Notes under the pieces: generated by a model
Database searches by the model: none
Told to the model about the DNA's origin: nothing
What the model saw: only the letters and a program-made list of their open reading frames with translations
Translations under genes and position numbers: made by a program
Assembly: GCA_036346395.1 (NCBI GenBank)
Contig: CM070601.1
Span: 11,839,763 to 11,903,762 of the forward strand
DNA length: 64,000 nt
Direction of reading: 5' to 3'
From: Hsuehochloa calcarea
Taxonomy: Eukaryota; Streptophyta; Magnoliopsida; Poales; Poaceae
Shown here: positions 54,255 through 64,000 of the stretch, piece after piece
Position numbering within the stretch: the first letter of the stretch is position 1
Layout of the letters: each line of letters opens with the position of its first letter

Positions 54255-57200
54255 ATGGCGACTCGCCGGGCCCTCTCCTCCCTCCTCCGCTCCGCCTCCC
54301 GCCTCCGCGGGGCCTCCCCCGCCCCGCGCCCCCGCGCGCCCCCTCACCGCCCGTCCCCGGCCGGCTACCTCTTCAACCGGGCCGCCGCCTACGCCACGTC
54401 CGCCGCGGCCCAGGCGGCGCCGTCCACCCATCCACCTGCGACCGGGAAGACCGGGGGCGGCAAGATCACCGACGAGTTCACCGGCGCCGGCGCGGTCGGG
54501 CAGGTGTGCCAGGTCATCGGTGCCGTCGTGGACGTGCGGTTCGACGAGGGGCTCCCGCCCATCCTGACGGCGCTCGAGGTGCTCGACAACAACATCCGCC
54601 TCGTGCTCGAGGTGGCGCAGCACCTTGGCGAGAACATGGTGCGCACCATCGCTATGGACGGGACCGAGGGGCTCGTCCGTGGCCAGCGCGTCCTCAACAC
54701 CGGCTCCCCCATCACTGTAATGACACATCCGCCTTTTCCTCCTCGTTTCCGGTCGTACATTTCCATTTTTGACGGTTGAGCTCGATCTAATGAAATGTAG
54801 ATATACTGGTATTAGTTTTGATTTGGATGTACAGATCTGAGTGGTTAGTGTTGAGACTTTACACCTTTTGTTGTGGTTCACTTACCGATAGGTTGTTTGA
54901 TGGCTTGTGGTGGTCTATCGGCTGTGTATGTGAAGCGCTAAAATGATTTTGTCCAACATGGTTCAAATGCTGTGGTTGTGTTGTTTTTGGTGGTCTAGTT
55001 TTTCCCTTAAATTATTTGCCGAAGTTCATTACTCTCATCGGCGCATAGTTCCCTCGTTGTGACATAACGAGGTTGCTTTGTAGAAATCTATATTTCAGGT
55101 GTTAGTGAATATTAGAAAATTGTTTTATGTCCACTGGAAATGGGCCTTGGTAGGATCAGTTGACAGTCTGCTGCAGAAGATTTTAGATGTAATCATGCAT
55201 ATCACCATATCCTGGAGATGTTTACATTTTCAGAGTCTTACGTCAGTAGCACTGTCTTGGAAATTGAAACCTGATCACCTATAGTATGCTTCACTATGTT
55301 TTTGACTTGGAAGTTATTCTTCCTTGTAGGTTCCTGTTGGCAGGGCCACACTTGGACGCATCATGAACGTTATTGGTGAGCCGATTGATGAGAAAGGTGA
55401 CATAAGTAAGTGACTTTGGATGTTTGATATATCTTTCTTGTACATATTTATGGAAGAGTTTGTAATCCTATATTTTTTTTTATGTTCTGTCGTTGTTATT
55501 GATGATTTTCTATATTGTAGCGACAAACCATTTCCTTCCTATCCACCGTGAGGCCCCTGCTTTTGTTGAGCAAGCCACAGAGCAGCAAATTCTTGTTACT
55601 GGAATTAAGGTATAATTTTTCCATATCCCTTCTGGAGCCTATGTATTAAGTCTTTGAATTCAGTGTGGTAGCATATTTGTCATCATGTCCTGAGTGTTGA
55701 TTGTTGTGCAATGGTTCTATTTCTTACAGGTTGTGGACCTGCTTGCACCCTACCAAAGGGGTGGGAAAATTGGTCTTTTTGGTGGTGCAGGAGTGGGTAA
55801 AACTGTCCTAATCATGGAGTTGATCAACAATGTTGCTAAGGCCCATGGTTAGTATTGTATAGAGTTTCATAATCTAAATTGTTCAGTCACTTGTTCTGTT
55901 TTGCTGATTATAATCGGTTAATTTGTTTATGTTAGGTGGTTTCTCTGTGTTTGCTGGTGTCGGAGAACGTACCCGTGAAGGTAATGATCTGTACAGGGAA
56001 ATGATTGAAAGTGGTGTCATTAAGCTTGGTGACAAGCAGGTAATTGGTAGAGATTTCTTGATCTCCCTGTGAAGTTCACATATGCAAACTATCCTTCTTA
56101 TATATTGGTTTTGTTGGCAGAGTGAAAGCAAGTGTGCTCTTGTCTACGGGCAAATGAATGAACCCCCGGGTGCTCGTGCTCGTGTTGGGTTGACCGGTTT
56201 GACTGTTGCTGAGCATTTCCGTGATGCTGAGGGGCAAGATGTGCTTCTATTTATTGACAACATTTTCCGTTTCACTCAGGTAATTTCTGCAGTTCGTCTT
56301 CGGTCTAGGAAGTACCAACACCAATCTTGTGCACAAAAGGAATTAGTTAATATGAACTTTGTTGCCACGATACTGCATGTGCTCAACTTAGTACAAAAAC
56401 ACCCTTTTTTAATGTTTTCCATATTTTAACTTATTGTTTGGATTCACCATTGCTATTAAGTCTCACTGTTGTGTTTTTGGTCACCCTTGATGTCAGGCAA
56501 ACTCTGAGGTGTCTGCTCTTCTTGGACGTATTCCATCTGCTGTGGGATACCAACCAACTCTTGCTACTGATCTTGGAGGACTGCAAGAGCGCATTACCAC
56601 AACAAAGAAGGGTTCTATTACATCTGTCCAAGCTATTTATGTGCCTGCTGATGACTTGACGGATCCTGCTCCTGCTACTACCTTTGCCCATCTTGATGCT
56701 ACTACTGTGTTGTCACGACAGGTTTGTCCACCTGTCCTAGTACATTATGCACATGATGTGCTCATTATGACTTGAACGAGCTGCCTGTGCAGATTTCTGA
56801 GCTTGGTATTTATCCCGCTGTTGATCCTCTGGACTCCACGTCCAGGATGCTTTCTCCCCACGTGCTGGGTGAGGACCACTACAACACTGCTCGTGGTGTT
56901 CAGAAGGTTCTTCAGAACTACAAGAATCTTCAAGATATTATTGCAATTTTGGGTATGGACGAGCTCAGTGAGGATGATAAGTTGACGGTCGCTCGGGCAA
57001 GGAAGATTCAGCGGTTCCTGAGCCAGCCTTTCCATGTTGCTGAAGTTTTCACGGGTGCTCCAGGGAAGTATGTGGAGCTGAAGGAGAGTGTTAAAAGTTT
57101 CCAGGTATGGGCTTAATCATAGTATTTCTAGAACAATATTATCACATGGTACCAGTGTTTTACTATGAGAAATTGCTTGTTTGGTGTTATGTTTACTAAA

Positions 57201-57540
57201 CTGGAACAGTGCATGCAATATGAACACTGCACAAAAGTCAAATCCAGTATTAACTCTTCTACATATTGTATGTTCATTGCAATGTATTATGCTCATTTTG
57301 CCGTATAACTCCACCCTTTTACGTGTAGTTAGCAGTCTGCTTGTTTCTTAATGGGCTTTTCTTTTGTTCTTTCTGGCTGCTAGCACTGTTTAGTCTGTGA
57401 TTTGCTGAAGGATCTGGTAATTGCAGGGTGTTTTGGATGGGAAGTATGATGACCTCTCCGAGCAATCATTCTACATGGTGGGAGGCATTGAGGAAGTCAT
57501 TGCTAAGGCTGAGAAAATTGCCAAGGAATCTGCTTCATAA
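54255..57540 (+). CDS. ATPB: Mitochondrial F1-ATP synthase subunit beta (nuclear gene)
   Basis: This is the catalytic beta subunit of mitochondrial F1Fo-ATP synthase, making ATP from ADP and phosphate. Exons are 54255-54716, 55330-55405, 55521-55609, 55730-55847, 55936-56039, 56121-56279, 56497-56721, 56793-57104 and 57428-57540 (with the first base at 57427). The sum is 1659 nt, giving 552 aa plus stop, the usual length for the grass protein. The first ~50 residues are Arg/Ala/Ser-rich ([19 protein letters not shown]), a mitochondrial presequence. The Walker A is GGAGVGKT (227-234), [10 protein letters not shown] is at 293-302, the Walker B is VLLFID (324-329), the signature [10 protein letters not shown] is at 419-428, and the DELSEED loop is DELSEDD (467-473). 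All introns are GT/AG and all key residues are present, so the gene appears functional. Confidence 0.98.
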
Positions 57541-57892
57541 TGATATTTCTTCGGTGTTAAATCCTGTACAAGTTAATTTTTTGGACTTAAGCTTTTATGC
57601 TGTTAGCCAGGACGTGCTTACGAGCAGGAGTGCCATCTCCTGCTGAGGGATGCTTGTTTTTTGTCCTTTTTTTTCCTCCACTTTACCCCAAATAAGCAAT
57701 TGCAGTGACAATTATTTGGATGCACCAAAATTACTTGACTAACAAAAAATGTGGCCTTTGCAATGCAGATCCATCAGACCATGAAGTTATGGTTTCTGGC
57801 TGGTAAAGTTGTTTGTAATCGCACTTTGGAGACCGGTATTGTTTCATGTTTGTTTATTTAGTTTTGGGAAAATTAATAATTTGCCCTATCTG
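57541..57892 (+). other. 3' flank of the ATP synthase beta gene
   Basis: This contains the presumed 3' UTR, with T-rich text around 57655-57675 and no other gene. The inverted-repeat structure begins at its right edge. Confidence 0.5.
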
Positions 57893-57985
57893 AGGTGGTT
57901 TTATCATTTGCTACTGTTTTAGTTGCACTTTATTTGCTACAGAGTTGGAGAGGCAATTGTTTTTTTACTCTTTTGAACATTTTTG
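57893..57985 (+). repeat. Left arm of a long-distance inverted repeat
   Basis: GGTGGTTTTATCATTTG, then a run with CAGAGTTGGAGAGGCAATTG and TTTTGAACATTTTTGCC, matches in reverse complement the text at 63045-63160. There the minus strand reads GGTGGCTTCTATCATTTG, then CAAAGTTGAAGAGACAAT, then TTTTGAACATTTTTACC. The arms are imperfect and about 5.1 kb apart. Confidence 0.65.
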
Positions 57986-58619
57986 CCACTGTCTTCTCTC
58001 TCCTCATCTTCCTCGTCTTCTCTGCTTTAGCTATTTCAGACTGGTCGCTTTGTCCTAGTCGTTTGCTCTCTGAAGCTGTCACCCCCTCGTCCCTAGAGTC
58101 GCAATGCCGCCTCACCACTAGTTGTGACTTGTGAGTCCGTGTGCTTGTGTCTTTCTCTACACCATGACCGGTGAGCAACACGAGGCGGCCGTTGAGGATC
58201 GGACATGGCTGGATCCGGGCCAGTGAGCCTGCTTATGGCCGGACCCGCTGCTTGTCGCCGGGCCGGTCGTGGTCCCCGCCCAAGTCATCGCCAAACCTCG
58301 TCCCCAACTGTCGTGCCGCCGGATCTATTCGCCTGCGTTCTTCTTCGGCGTTAGCGACGTGGCTCGGGGGGAGCACGCGGTGGCGCGGCTTCGGCCGGAA
58401 AAGAGAGGGGCACGCTGCACTCCTCCGTAAGTGCTGCCACGCTGTCCTCGTCTTCAAGCCTCGTGTTGCGCTTTCGTCCTGTCCTGCAGATCTGGCCAAC
58501 GACGGCGCGGCTGGGAACAGCAGTCGTCTAGGCAGAGGTGGTGGCCCAACAACAGTGGCTAGAGTTGTCTAAATAGATCATGCGGGCTGGGCGAAGTACG
58601 AGGCTGTTGGTTCGGTTCG
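57986..58619. other. GC-rich DNA between the inverted-repeat arm and the hAT element
   Basis: No convincing coding sequence is present. The ORF at 58171-58572 has an antisense partner and looks like a compositional artefact. It may be captured or subterminal DNA of the element defined by the outer inverted repeat. Confidence 0.35.
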
Positions 58620-59128
58620 GGTAAGGTGTCGACACCCTAACCCAGCGAGTCGGCCAGACACGTCACGCAACACGGGGGCACGTTTACGACCATTAAACCC
58701 GTTTAGGCACACCGGTCCCGTCACAACACGACACGGGGAGCACGTTTATGGTCGTTTAGGCATGCCGGGCATGGCACACCGGCCCGTTTAGACACAGGTA
58801 ATAGTCAAAAGTTTGATTTTTTTTTTTTACTGTTTTTGAGTTGTTGGACGGTTTAAAAATACGAAATAGATTCAAAAAATCCCTAATTTTCTATAAATAG
58901 CAACCATACCCCCTCTATTCAGCACCCTTCTATACCTCAATTTCTTCTACAAATTCTGTTGTGCAAATTTAGATTCATTGTGTGATAATTTGCCAAAATT
59001 CAAAATTTTGAAATCCAACAGCAAGTCGGAAAAAGGTACAATACTGTTTTCCCCATATCTTATTGTTATTATTTATTATACTAAGATGAAATAAATAATA
59101 GTGTAATCTTTTATTTGTAGTTTTCGTG

Positions 59129-62100
59129 ATGAAAAATTACGATAGTTTTGCTACCGGTGATTAAGGAATTTCACCAAAGGATCTTGCATCCTTCGTAAAT
59201 CTCGAGGCCTCAAACCAACCACAAGAGCAAGTAGGAATACCATCATCAGGTTCTAGGGTAGCATCTACGTCTGCAACCAACAGAGCAAAGAGATCCAGGT
59301 CGAGTACATCGGGAGTCTGAGATGATTTCGATAAGACAACCGAGCTAGACGTTCAAGGAGTTCAGGTAAGATATGTTTGTAAAATTTATAAACACGGATT
59401 GTCTGCAAAGTCTTCATGTGTAATGAGGTATTTGCTTAGACATGTTGTAAGATGTAAAGCAAGGCAAGGATTGGCCACGAGGCAGACGCAACAGCAGTAT
59501 AACCCCGACGATATTGTACGTAGCTGGGATTATAGTCCTGAGGTAGCTCGTTAATCTCTTTATCGTTTAATTGCTATGAAGGATTTACCTTTAAACTTTT
59601 GAAAATTACATAAAAACTGCACATAATATTAGATTTTATATCGTTTCTAGGCAGACAACAACTAGGGATCTAGTTAAATACTATAATGAATGCTGTGATA
59701 AATTAAAAGAACTATTTAGCACCTGAACATTTTCGGTGGCTTTGATCTCGGATATACGGAGTGGTCGGGCTAGGGAGAGTTATCTTAGTGTAGTTGCTTA
59801 TTATGTTAATAACAACCGAGAAATATAAAAAATAATTATAGGGTTCAAACTAATTGATGTAGCATACGTGTGAGAAATTGTGTATTGTGTTGTCAAAATC
59901 GTGAAAGACTTTGGTCTTACAAACTATTTTTTTCAATAACTTTTATCAATACCGTCACAAACTCTAGGGCAATGGATATTCTCACTTCGTTGTTTTAGTG
60001 CCTACGTTGAATCCTTCTTGCTACATTAGTGATGTATTTGTCATATTATTAATATTATAGTAAAATATGGTTGAAGAGGTTGGAGGTGTATATTAAAGTT
60101 TTCCACATTGCGATATCTTTCTTATATTATTCTAACCAATGAATAGCAACATATAAGAACTTCTGCCGGACAATGGATGTACATAAAAAAATTGGTTTGG
60201 ACATGGCAAAGGAAAGGTAATTGGCTTAGGTAAAATTGCTATCTCAAATGACCTTTCCATTTCAAATGTATCTTTAGTAGAAACATTGAATTTTAATTTG
60301 CTATCCGTTGCTCAATTATGTGATCTTGGATTAACTTGCTCTTTCTCTAAAAGGAGGTCACTATTTTTAAAGAAAAGAAAAGAAATGATTTTTAAAGGTT
60401 TTAGATTCAATCTTTATTTGGTTGATTTCTCCTCAAATGAATCGTGTTTGAAAACTTGTTTGATTGCAAAAACTTCAATGGGTTGGTTATGGCATAGAAG
60501 ACTAGGTCATGTGGGAATGATTCAACTTAAAAGCTTTTCAAACATGACTTAGTGGTTGGCTTGAAGGATGTGAAGTTTGAGAAAATAGACTTTGTAGTGC
60601 TTGTCAAGCCAGGAAAGCAAGTTGCTAACTCTCATCCTTCCAAAAGTATCATGTCAACTTCTAGGCCATTAGAGCTCTTACATATGGATTTGTTTGGGCC
60701 AACAACCTATAAGAGCATTGGGGCAATAGCTATTGTTTAGTCATTGTAGATGATTACTCTAGATATACATGGGTATTCTTCTTATATGACAAAGGTGAAG
60801 CCCCAAGATTTTTAAAAGTTTTGCAAAAGGGCTCAAAATGAATTTGATTTTATAATAAAGAAAATCCGTAGTGATAATGGTTAGAGTTCAAAAACACTAA
60901 TATTGAAGATTATTGTGATGAACTAGGAATAAAGCATGAGTTTTCCACTACCTACACTCAGGAGCAAAATGGAGTAGTAGAAAGGAAAAATCGTACATTA
61001 ATAGAAATGGCTAGGACAATGCTTGATGAGTATAATACTTAGATCGCTTTTGGCGGAAGCCATTATCTACCGCTTGTCATGCCATAAATAAATCTTTATT
61101 TGCATAGACTTTTGAAAAAGACTTCCTATGAACTCCTTGTTGGAAGAAAACCGAACATTTCTTACTTTAGAGTATTTGGTTGCAAATGCTACATCTTAAG
61201 AAAGGGTGTTCGACTTTCTAAATTGCAAGTCGGTGTGATGTCGGTTTTCTACTTGTTTATTCCTCAAATAGCAAAGCATATCGTGTCTTTAACAAAACTA
61301 GTGGTATTGTTGAAGAAAGACACGATGTACAATTTGATGAAACTAACGGCTCTCAAGAAGAGCAAGAGGATTTTGATGATGTAGGCAATGGAGCTCTTAT
61401 GGAAGCAATGAAGAATATGCAAATTGGGGATATTAAGCCAAAGAAGATCAAAGTGAACCATCATCATCCATGAGGAGTTGAGCCACCTACCTCTTCCGTG
61501 ACAAATGAAATAAATCAAGATCAAGAAGATGTCAAGGAAGGAGATCAATCATTTAATCTACCTCAAAGGATCCACAACGTAATAGCCAAAGACCACCCAA
61601 TAGACCAAATATTGGGTGAAGTAACAAAGGTGTCCAAACTCGCTCTCGTATTGCTTCTTTTTGTGAACATTACTCCTTTGTTTCCTCTTTGGAACCAAAG
61701 CGTATTAATATTATAGAAATTGCTAGTCACTTGAAGGCATATGAAAATAAAATAGTCTTACGAGAGGCTATCATTGCTATGAAAACTAGATGTTTGAAAT
61801 ATTGGAAAGAAGTCACATTTTTATATGCATTTGCATATATTTTAGATTATAGAACTAAAATTCAAGGAATTGCTAATGTTCTCCAACTTCTTAATGATGC
61901 TAGAGGTCTGGACTATTCTAACTATTTTTGTAGATGTGCGTGCTAATTTTTTTGATATTTATCAAAGGTACGAATATAAGTTTCAAGGAGCTCACTTGCA
62001 ATGACCTCCATTACCACCCACCACTGGTAAGAAGACAAATGTGTGGGGCAAAATCTGGGGTACATGTTCTTTCTCTAGGTCTAGAGGTTCCGATTCTACA

Positions 62101-62431
62101 ACGACATCTTCTGAAGCAAGACCAATTGCCCACCCGATGAGTGAGGAATTGTACGCCTATCTGGACAGTAATACCATGGATTACCACACAGATGGCTTTA
62201 ATATTTTGTGATGTGTTAACTATTCCTGTTTCCACGGTTTCCTCCGAGTCTTCTTTCAGTCTTTCTGAAAGAATATTGAAGGAGAGAAGAACAAGTCCCA
62301 CAAGTGAGATGGTGGAGATACTTCTAATTGTAAAAGATTGGGAACAAGTTGATGCACGAGCACAAAACTCTGTAGCTAATCGAGAGTTTGCGGGCGTATT
62401 CGAAAATTTGTATATAGACAACAACACTTAG
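59129..62431 (+). pseudogene. hAT transposase, broken
   Basis: The N-terminal BED-type zinc-finger region reads VQVRYVCKIYKHGLSAKSSC, MRYLLRHVVRCKA (about 59365-59460). The middle has SVALISDIRSGRARESYLSVVAYYVN and GFKLIDVAYV (about 59735-59870), the conserved catalytic-domain segment. After a Copia fragment, the C-terminal part has FAYILDYRTKIQGI and, near the end, IPVSTVSSESSFSLSERILKERR and the dimerisation region VKDWEQVDARAQNSV, ending FENLYIDNNT. Stops occur throughout the first half (for example GD then TGA after the start, and SGV stop), and some frameshifts are present, so it is inactive. Confidence 0.88.
60190..61705 (+). pseudogene. Copia pol fragment inside the hAT element
   Basis: The order is: protease end (VIGLGKIAISNDLSISNVS-like), GAG-pre-integrase domain (NFNLLSVAQLCDLGLTCSF, WLWHRRLGHVGM), integrase (HMDLFGPTTYKS, VIVDDYSRYTWVFF, TQEQNGVVERKNRTLIEMA, YFRVFGCKCYILRKGVR), then the variable linker up to SLEPKRI. 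These motifs are of Ty1/copia type, closest in memory to SIRE/Maximus-like elements. There are frameshifts and stops, and a deletion-prone integrase core. LTRs, primer site, gag, most of RT and RNase H are absent. Both edges pass directly into hAT-like text. Confidence 0.85.
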
Positions 62432-63044
62432 AACATGGATATATGTAGAGATATATGTTGTACTTTTTTTCCCTTTTGCCAATGTTTTCTCATGTTGAGT
62501 TTTTATTTGACAAAAGTTTTAATGATGCAACCATGTAGACATTAATAAAGTTCTTTATTACATTTTCAATATATTTTTCTATTTTTATGTGCATAGAACT
62601 CTTTTTTTACAATATTAATATGCATTTTTCAATTCTATACAATTTTCTGGATTTTTTTTTGAAATTTTTGGGCCGAGATTGACTACACGGGCCAACCCCG
62701 GAGCCCGTCAAGCTTAACATGCAGGCCGACCCGAGAGGCCGGCGTGCCATGGCTGGGTCGCCACCCCGGCTCACGGGCTGGCACGACATGACCTGATTAG
62801 TCAATCGGGCCTAATCGGGCCTATGCCGTGCTGGGCGGCCCATTTGGACAGGTCTGGCGATGGCCGTCCAAGCCGAGGAGGATGAGATTCCTTCTCCGGA
62901 CCGCCGACCCCGACGTTAGTGTCACGCACCTCGGCGGTGGCCACACGACAAAGCAATGACGTTAGCGGAGGCGGCGCCGGTTGGCCAAAGGCAGTGTGGG
63001 CCGCACAAGAGGAGAAGAGAGGATGAGGTAGAAGGGGGGAGGAA

Positions 63045-63165
63045 GATTGGGGTAAAAATGTTCAAAAGCAAAAATAATTGATTGTCTCTTCAACTTTGTG
63101 GTAAATAATCAAGTGTAATAAAAATAATTACAAATGATAGAAGCCACCTTGGAGAAGAGGCAACT
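63045..63165 (-). repeat. Right arm of the long-distance inverted repeat
   Basis: This is the counterpart of 57893-57985. It lies about 190 bp beyond the hAT right end, so the inverted repeat encloses the hAT element and GC-rich flanks. Confidence 0.65.
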
Positions 63166-63169
63166 GATC

Positions 63170-64000
63170 AATCTCCCCGCTTAGTTTTTGGCATGTTTGC
63201 GCCTTTTCGGTTGTAGACAAGCTCAGGAAAATGGCTGCCGTTAATCAGAAAAGTAAGCTTTGGTATCAGCTGCGATTGCCGTTTGTGTCGATTGCCATCC
63301 TTCTGCGATTTTAACACTACTGGCATCACGTAGCTTCCCTTTCTGGACTACTAGAATGCTATGCGCGCTACGCCGCGCTTCAGCTGGCATCGTCATAGCT
63401 CTTGCATAGATATAAGTTATTTTTTTTTGGTCTGTCTGGAGGATGTATCAATACTTAGAATGATACGCAGGGCAGGCAGAACGTGTGAAGCGCTTTTCAT
63501 GGCAGAGCAATATAGATGTTTTCCCATGGGAAACACATTTTTACGTAATGGTATCTATGGAAAGTTAAGGTATCATCCGTAACACAATGGTATCTATGGA
63601 AAGCCAAGGCACTGTCTGGTATCGATCCATAGAATATGTAGGTTTGAAAGTACAAGACATGTGTGAATGATAGTTAACAGGGAGGATGAGTGTAGCAGCA
63701 CAACAGCAAAAGTTACAAAAATAGATACAACATACGATGGACGGTCACAGAAGTATAAACGATTAGCACAAATCGGTCTAAGAAATAGACAAGCCGTCTG
63801 GCGAACATTAGCAGCTAAGTTTACATCTATTTTTCATACAAAAAGTAGGGCCGACGTAGTTTAACAAAAGGTGTGGCTCATCATTACGGGGCTACTGCTT
63901 GTACATAGGCTCTCTGTATAAACGAATTAAATGAGAAAATGTTAATATGACAGGCGAGAGACAATAAGCAGCTTAAGTTGTTCTAAACTATGAAGACATA
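63170..64000. other. Unassigned intergenic DNA
   Basis: No gene is supported. A short direct repeat AATGGTATCTATGGAAAG occurs at 63547 and 63586. The ORFs at 63361 and 63667 show no recognisable motif. Confidence 0.4.

Larger units (their letters stand above)
58620..62856 (+). mobile_element. Ac-like hAT element, broken
   Basis: The right end, read on the minus strand, starts CAGACCTGTCCAAATGGGCC and continues into GGCCC/CACGGCA-rich subterminal DNA. The left end has matching composition (CCGGCCCGTTTAGACAC, GGCACACCGGTCCCG, about 58700-58795), but its exact terminus is unclear; GGTGTCGACACC near 58626 is a candidate. These GGCCCGTTTAGGCAC-rich ends are usual for one group of grass hAT elements. 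An 8-bp target duplication was not found. Inside is a hAT transposase pseudogene interrupted by a Copia fragment. Confidence 0.75.

Noticed and set aside
1..64000. tRNA, rRNA or miRNA genes
   Set aside because: No cloverleaf with A/B boxes, rRNA core sequence or convincing miRNA precursor was seen by eye. Hairpins found belong to transposon repeats.

Overview
This window is a transposon-dense stretch of a grass (Poaceae) nuclear genome. The evidence is intron-containing plant genes with GC-rich first exons, grass-type LTR retrotransposons, a CACTA element with CACTACTACA ends, a Mutator-like element with a 9-bp target duplication, and an Ac-like hAT element. The species cannot be fixed from the sequence alone. 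I saw no bacterial, organellar or CRISPR-type content.

Three cellular genes look intact. (1) A Qc-SNARE of the SYP71 group lies on the minus strand (9 coding exons, 270 aa, 3241-6471). (2) An R2R3-MYB transcription factor of the RAX/MYB36/MYB68-like group lies on the plus strand (3 exons, 291 aa, 20923-22084). (3) The nuclear gene for the mitochondrial F1-ATP synthase beta subunit lies on the plus strand (9 exons, 552 aa, 54255-57540). Exon borders were placed by GT/AG sites and reading-frame continuity, and all three models close in frame.

The rest is mobile DNA at several nesting depths. 1-2830: tail of a Tat-lineage Ty3/gypsy element holding a Copia LTR fragment. 7474-19720: a complete but dead chromovirus with two LTRs, tRNA-iMet primer site, polypurine tract and 5-bp target duplication GACGC; its RNase H is interrupted by foreign DNA. 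24141-25477: a solo LTR of a related chromovirus (target duplication ACGTG) inside a GC-rich minisatellite. 25954-30960: remains of a minus-strand Tat element (3' LTR, polypurine tract, antisense extra ORF, RT/RNase H), interrupted by a Copia LTR.

31528-42345: a 10.8-kb CACTA transposon (target duplication TTG) with a broken TNP2 transposase gene and a second gene carrying a Ulp1-like protease domain. A solo LTR (target duplication CCACT) sits inside TNP2 and an LTR-like insert sits in the second gene. 48442-53998: a Mutator-like element with TIRs of about 300 bp and target duplication ATTCGAAAA, ending 256 bp before the ATP synthase start codon. 58620-62856: an Ac-like hAT element containing an LTR-free Copia fragment, bracketed by a longer imperfect inverted repeat.

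The most unusual structure is in the CACTA element. The terminal-type repeats (AACCGTCTGTGATA) form a third cluster in the middle, directly upstream of the second gene. That copies the arrangement upstream of TNP2. I found no clearly new biological system; this and the other structural oddities are listed as findings.
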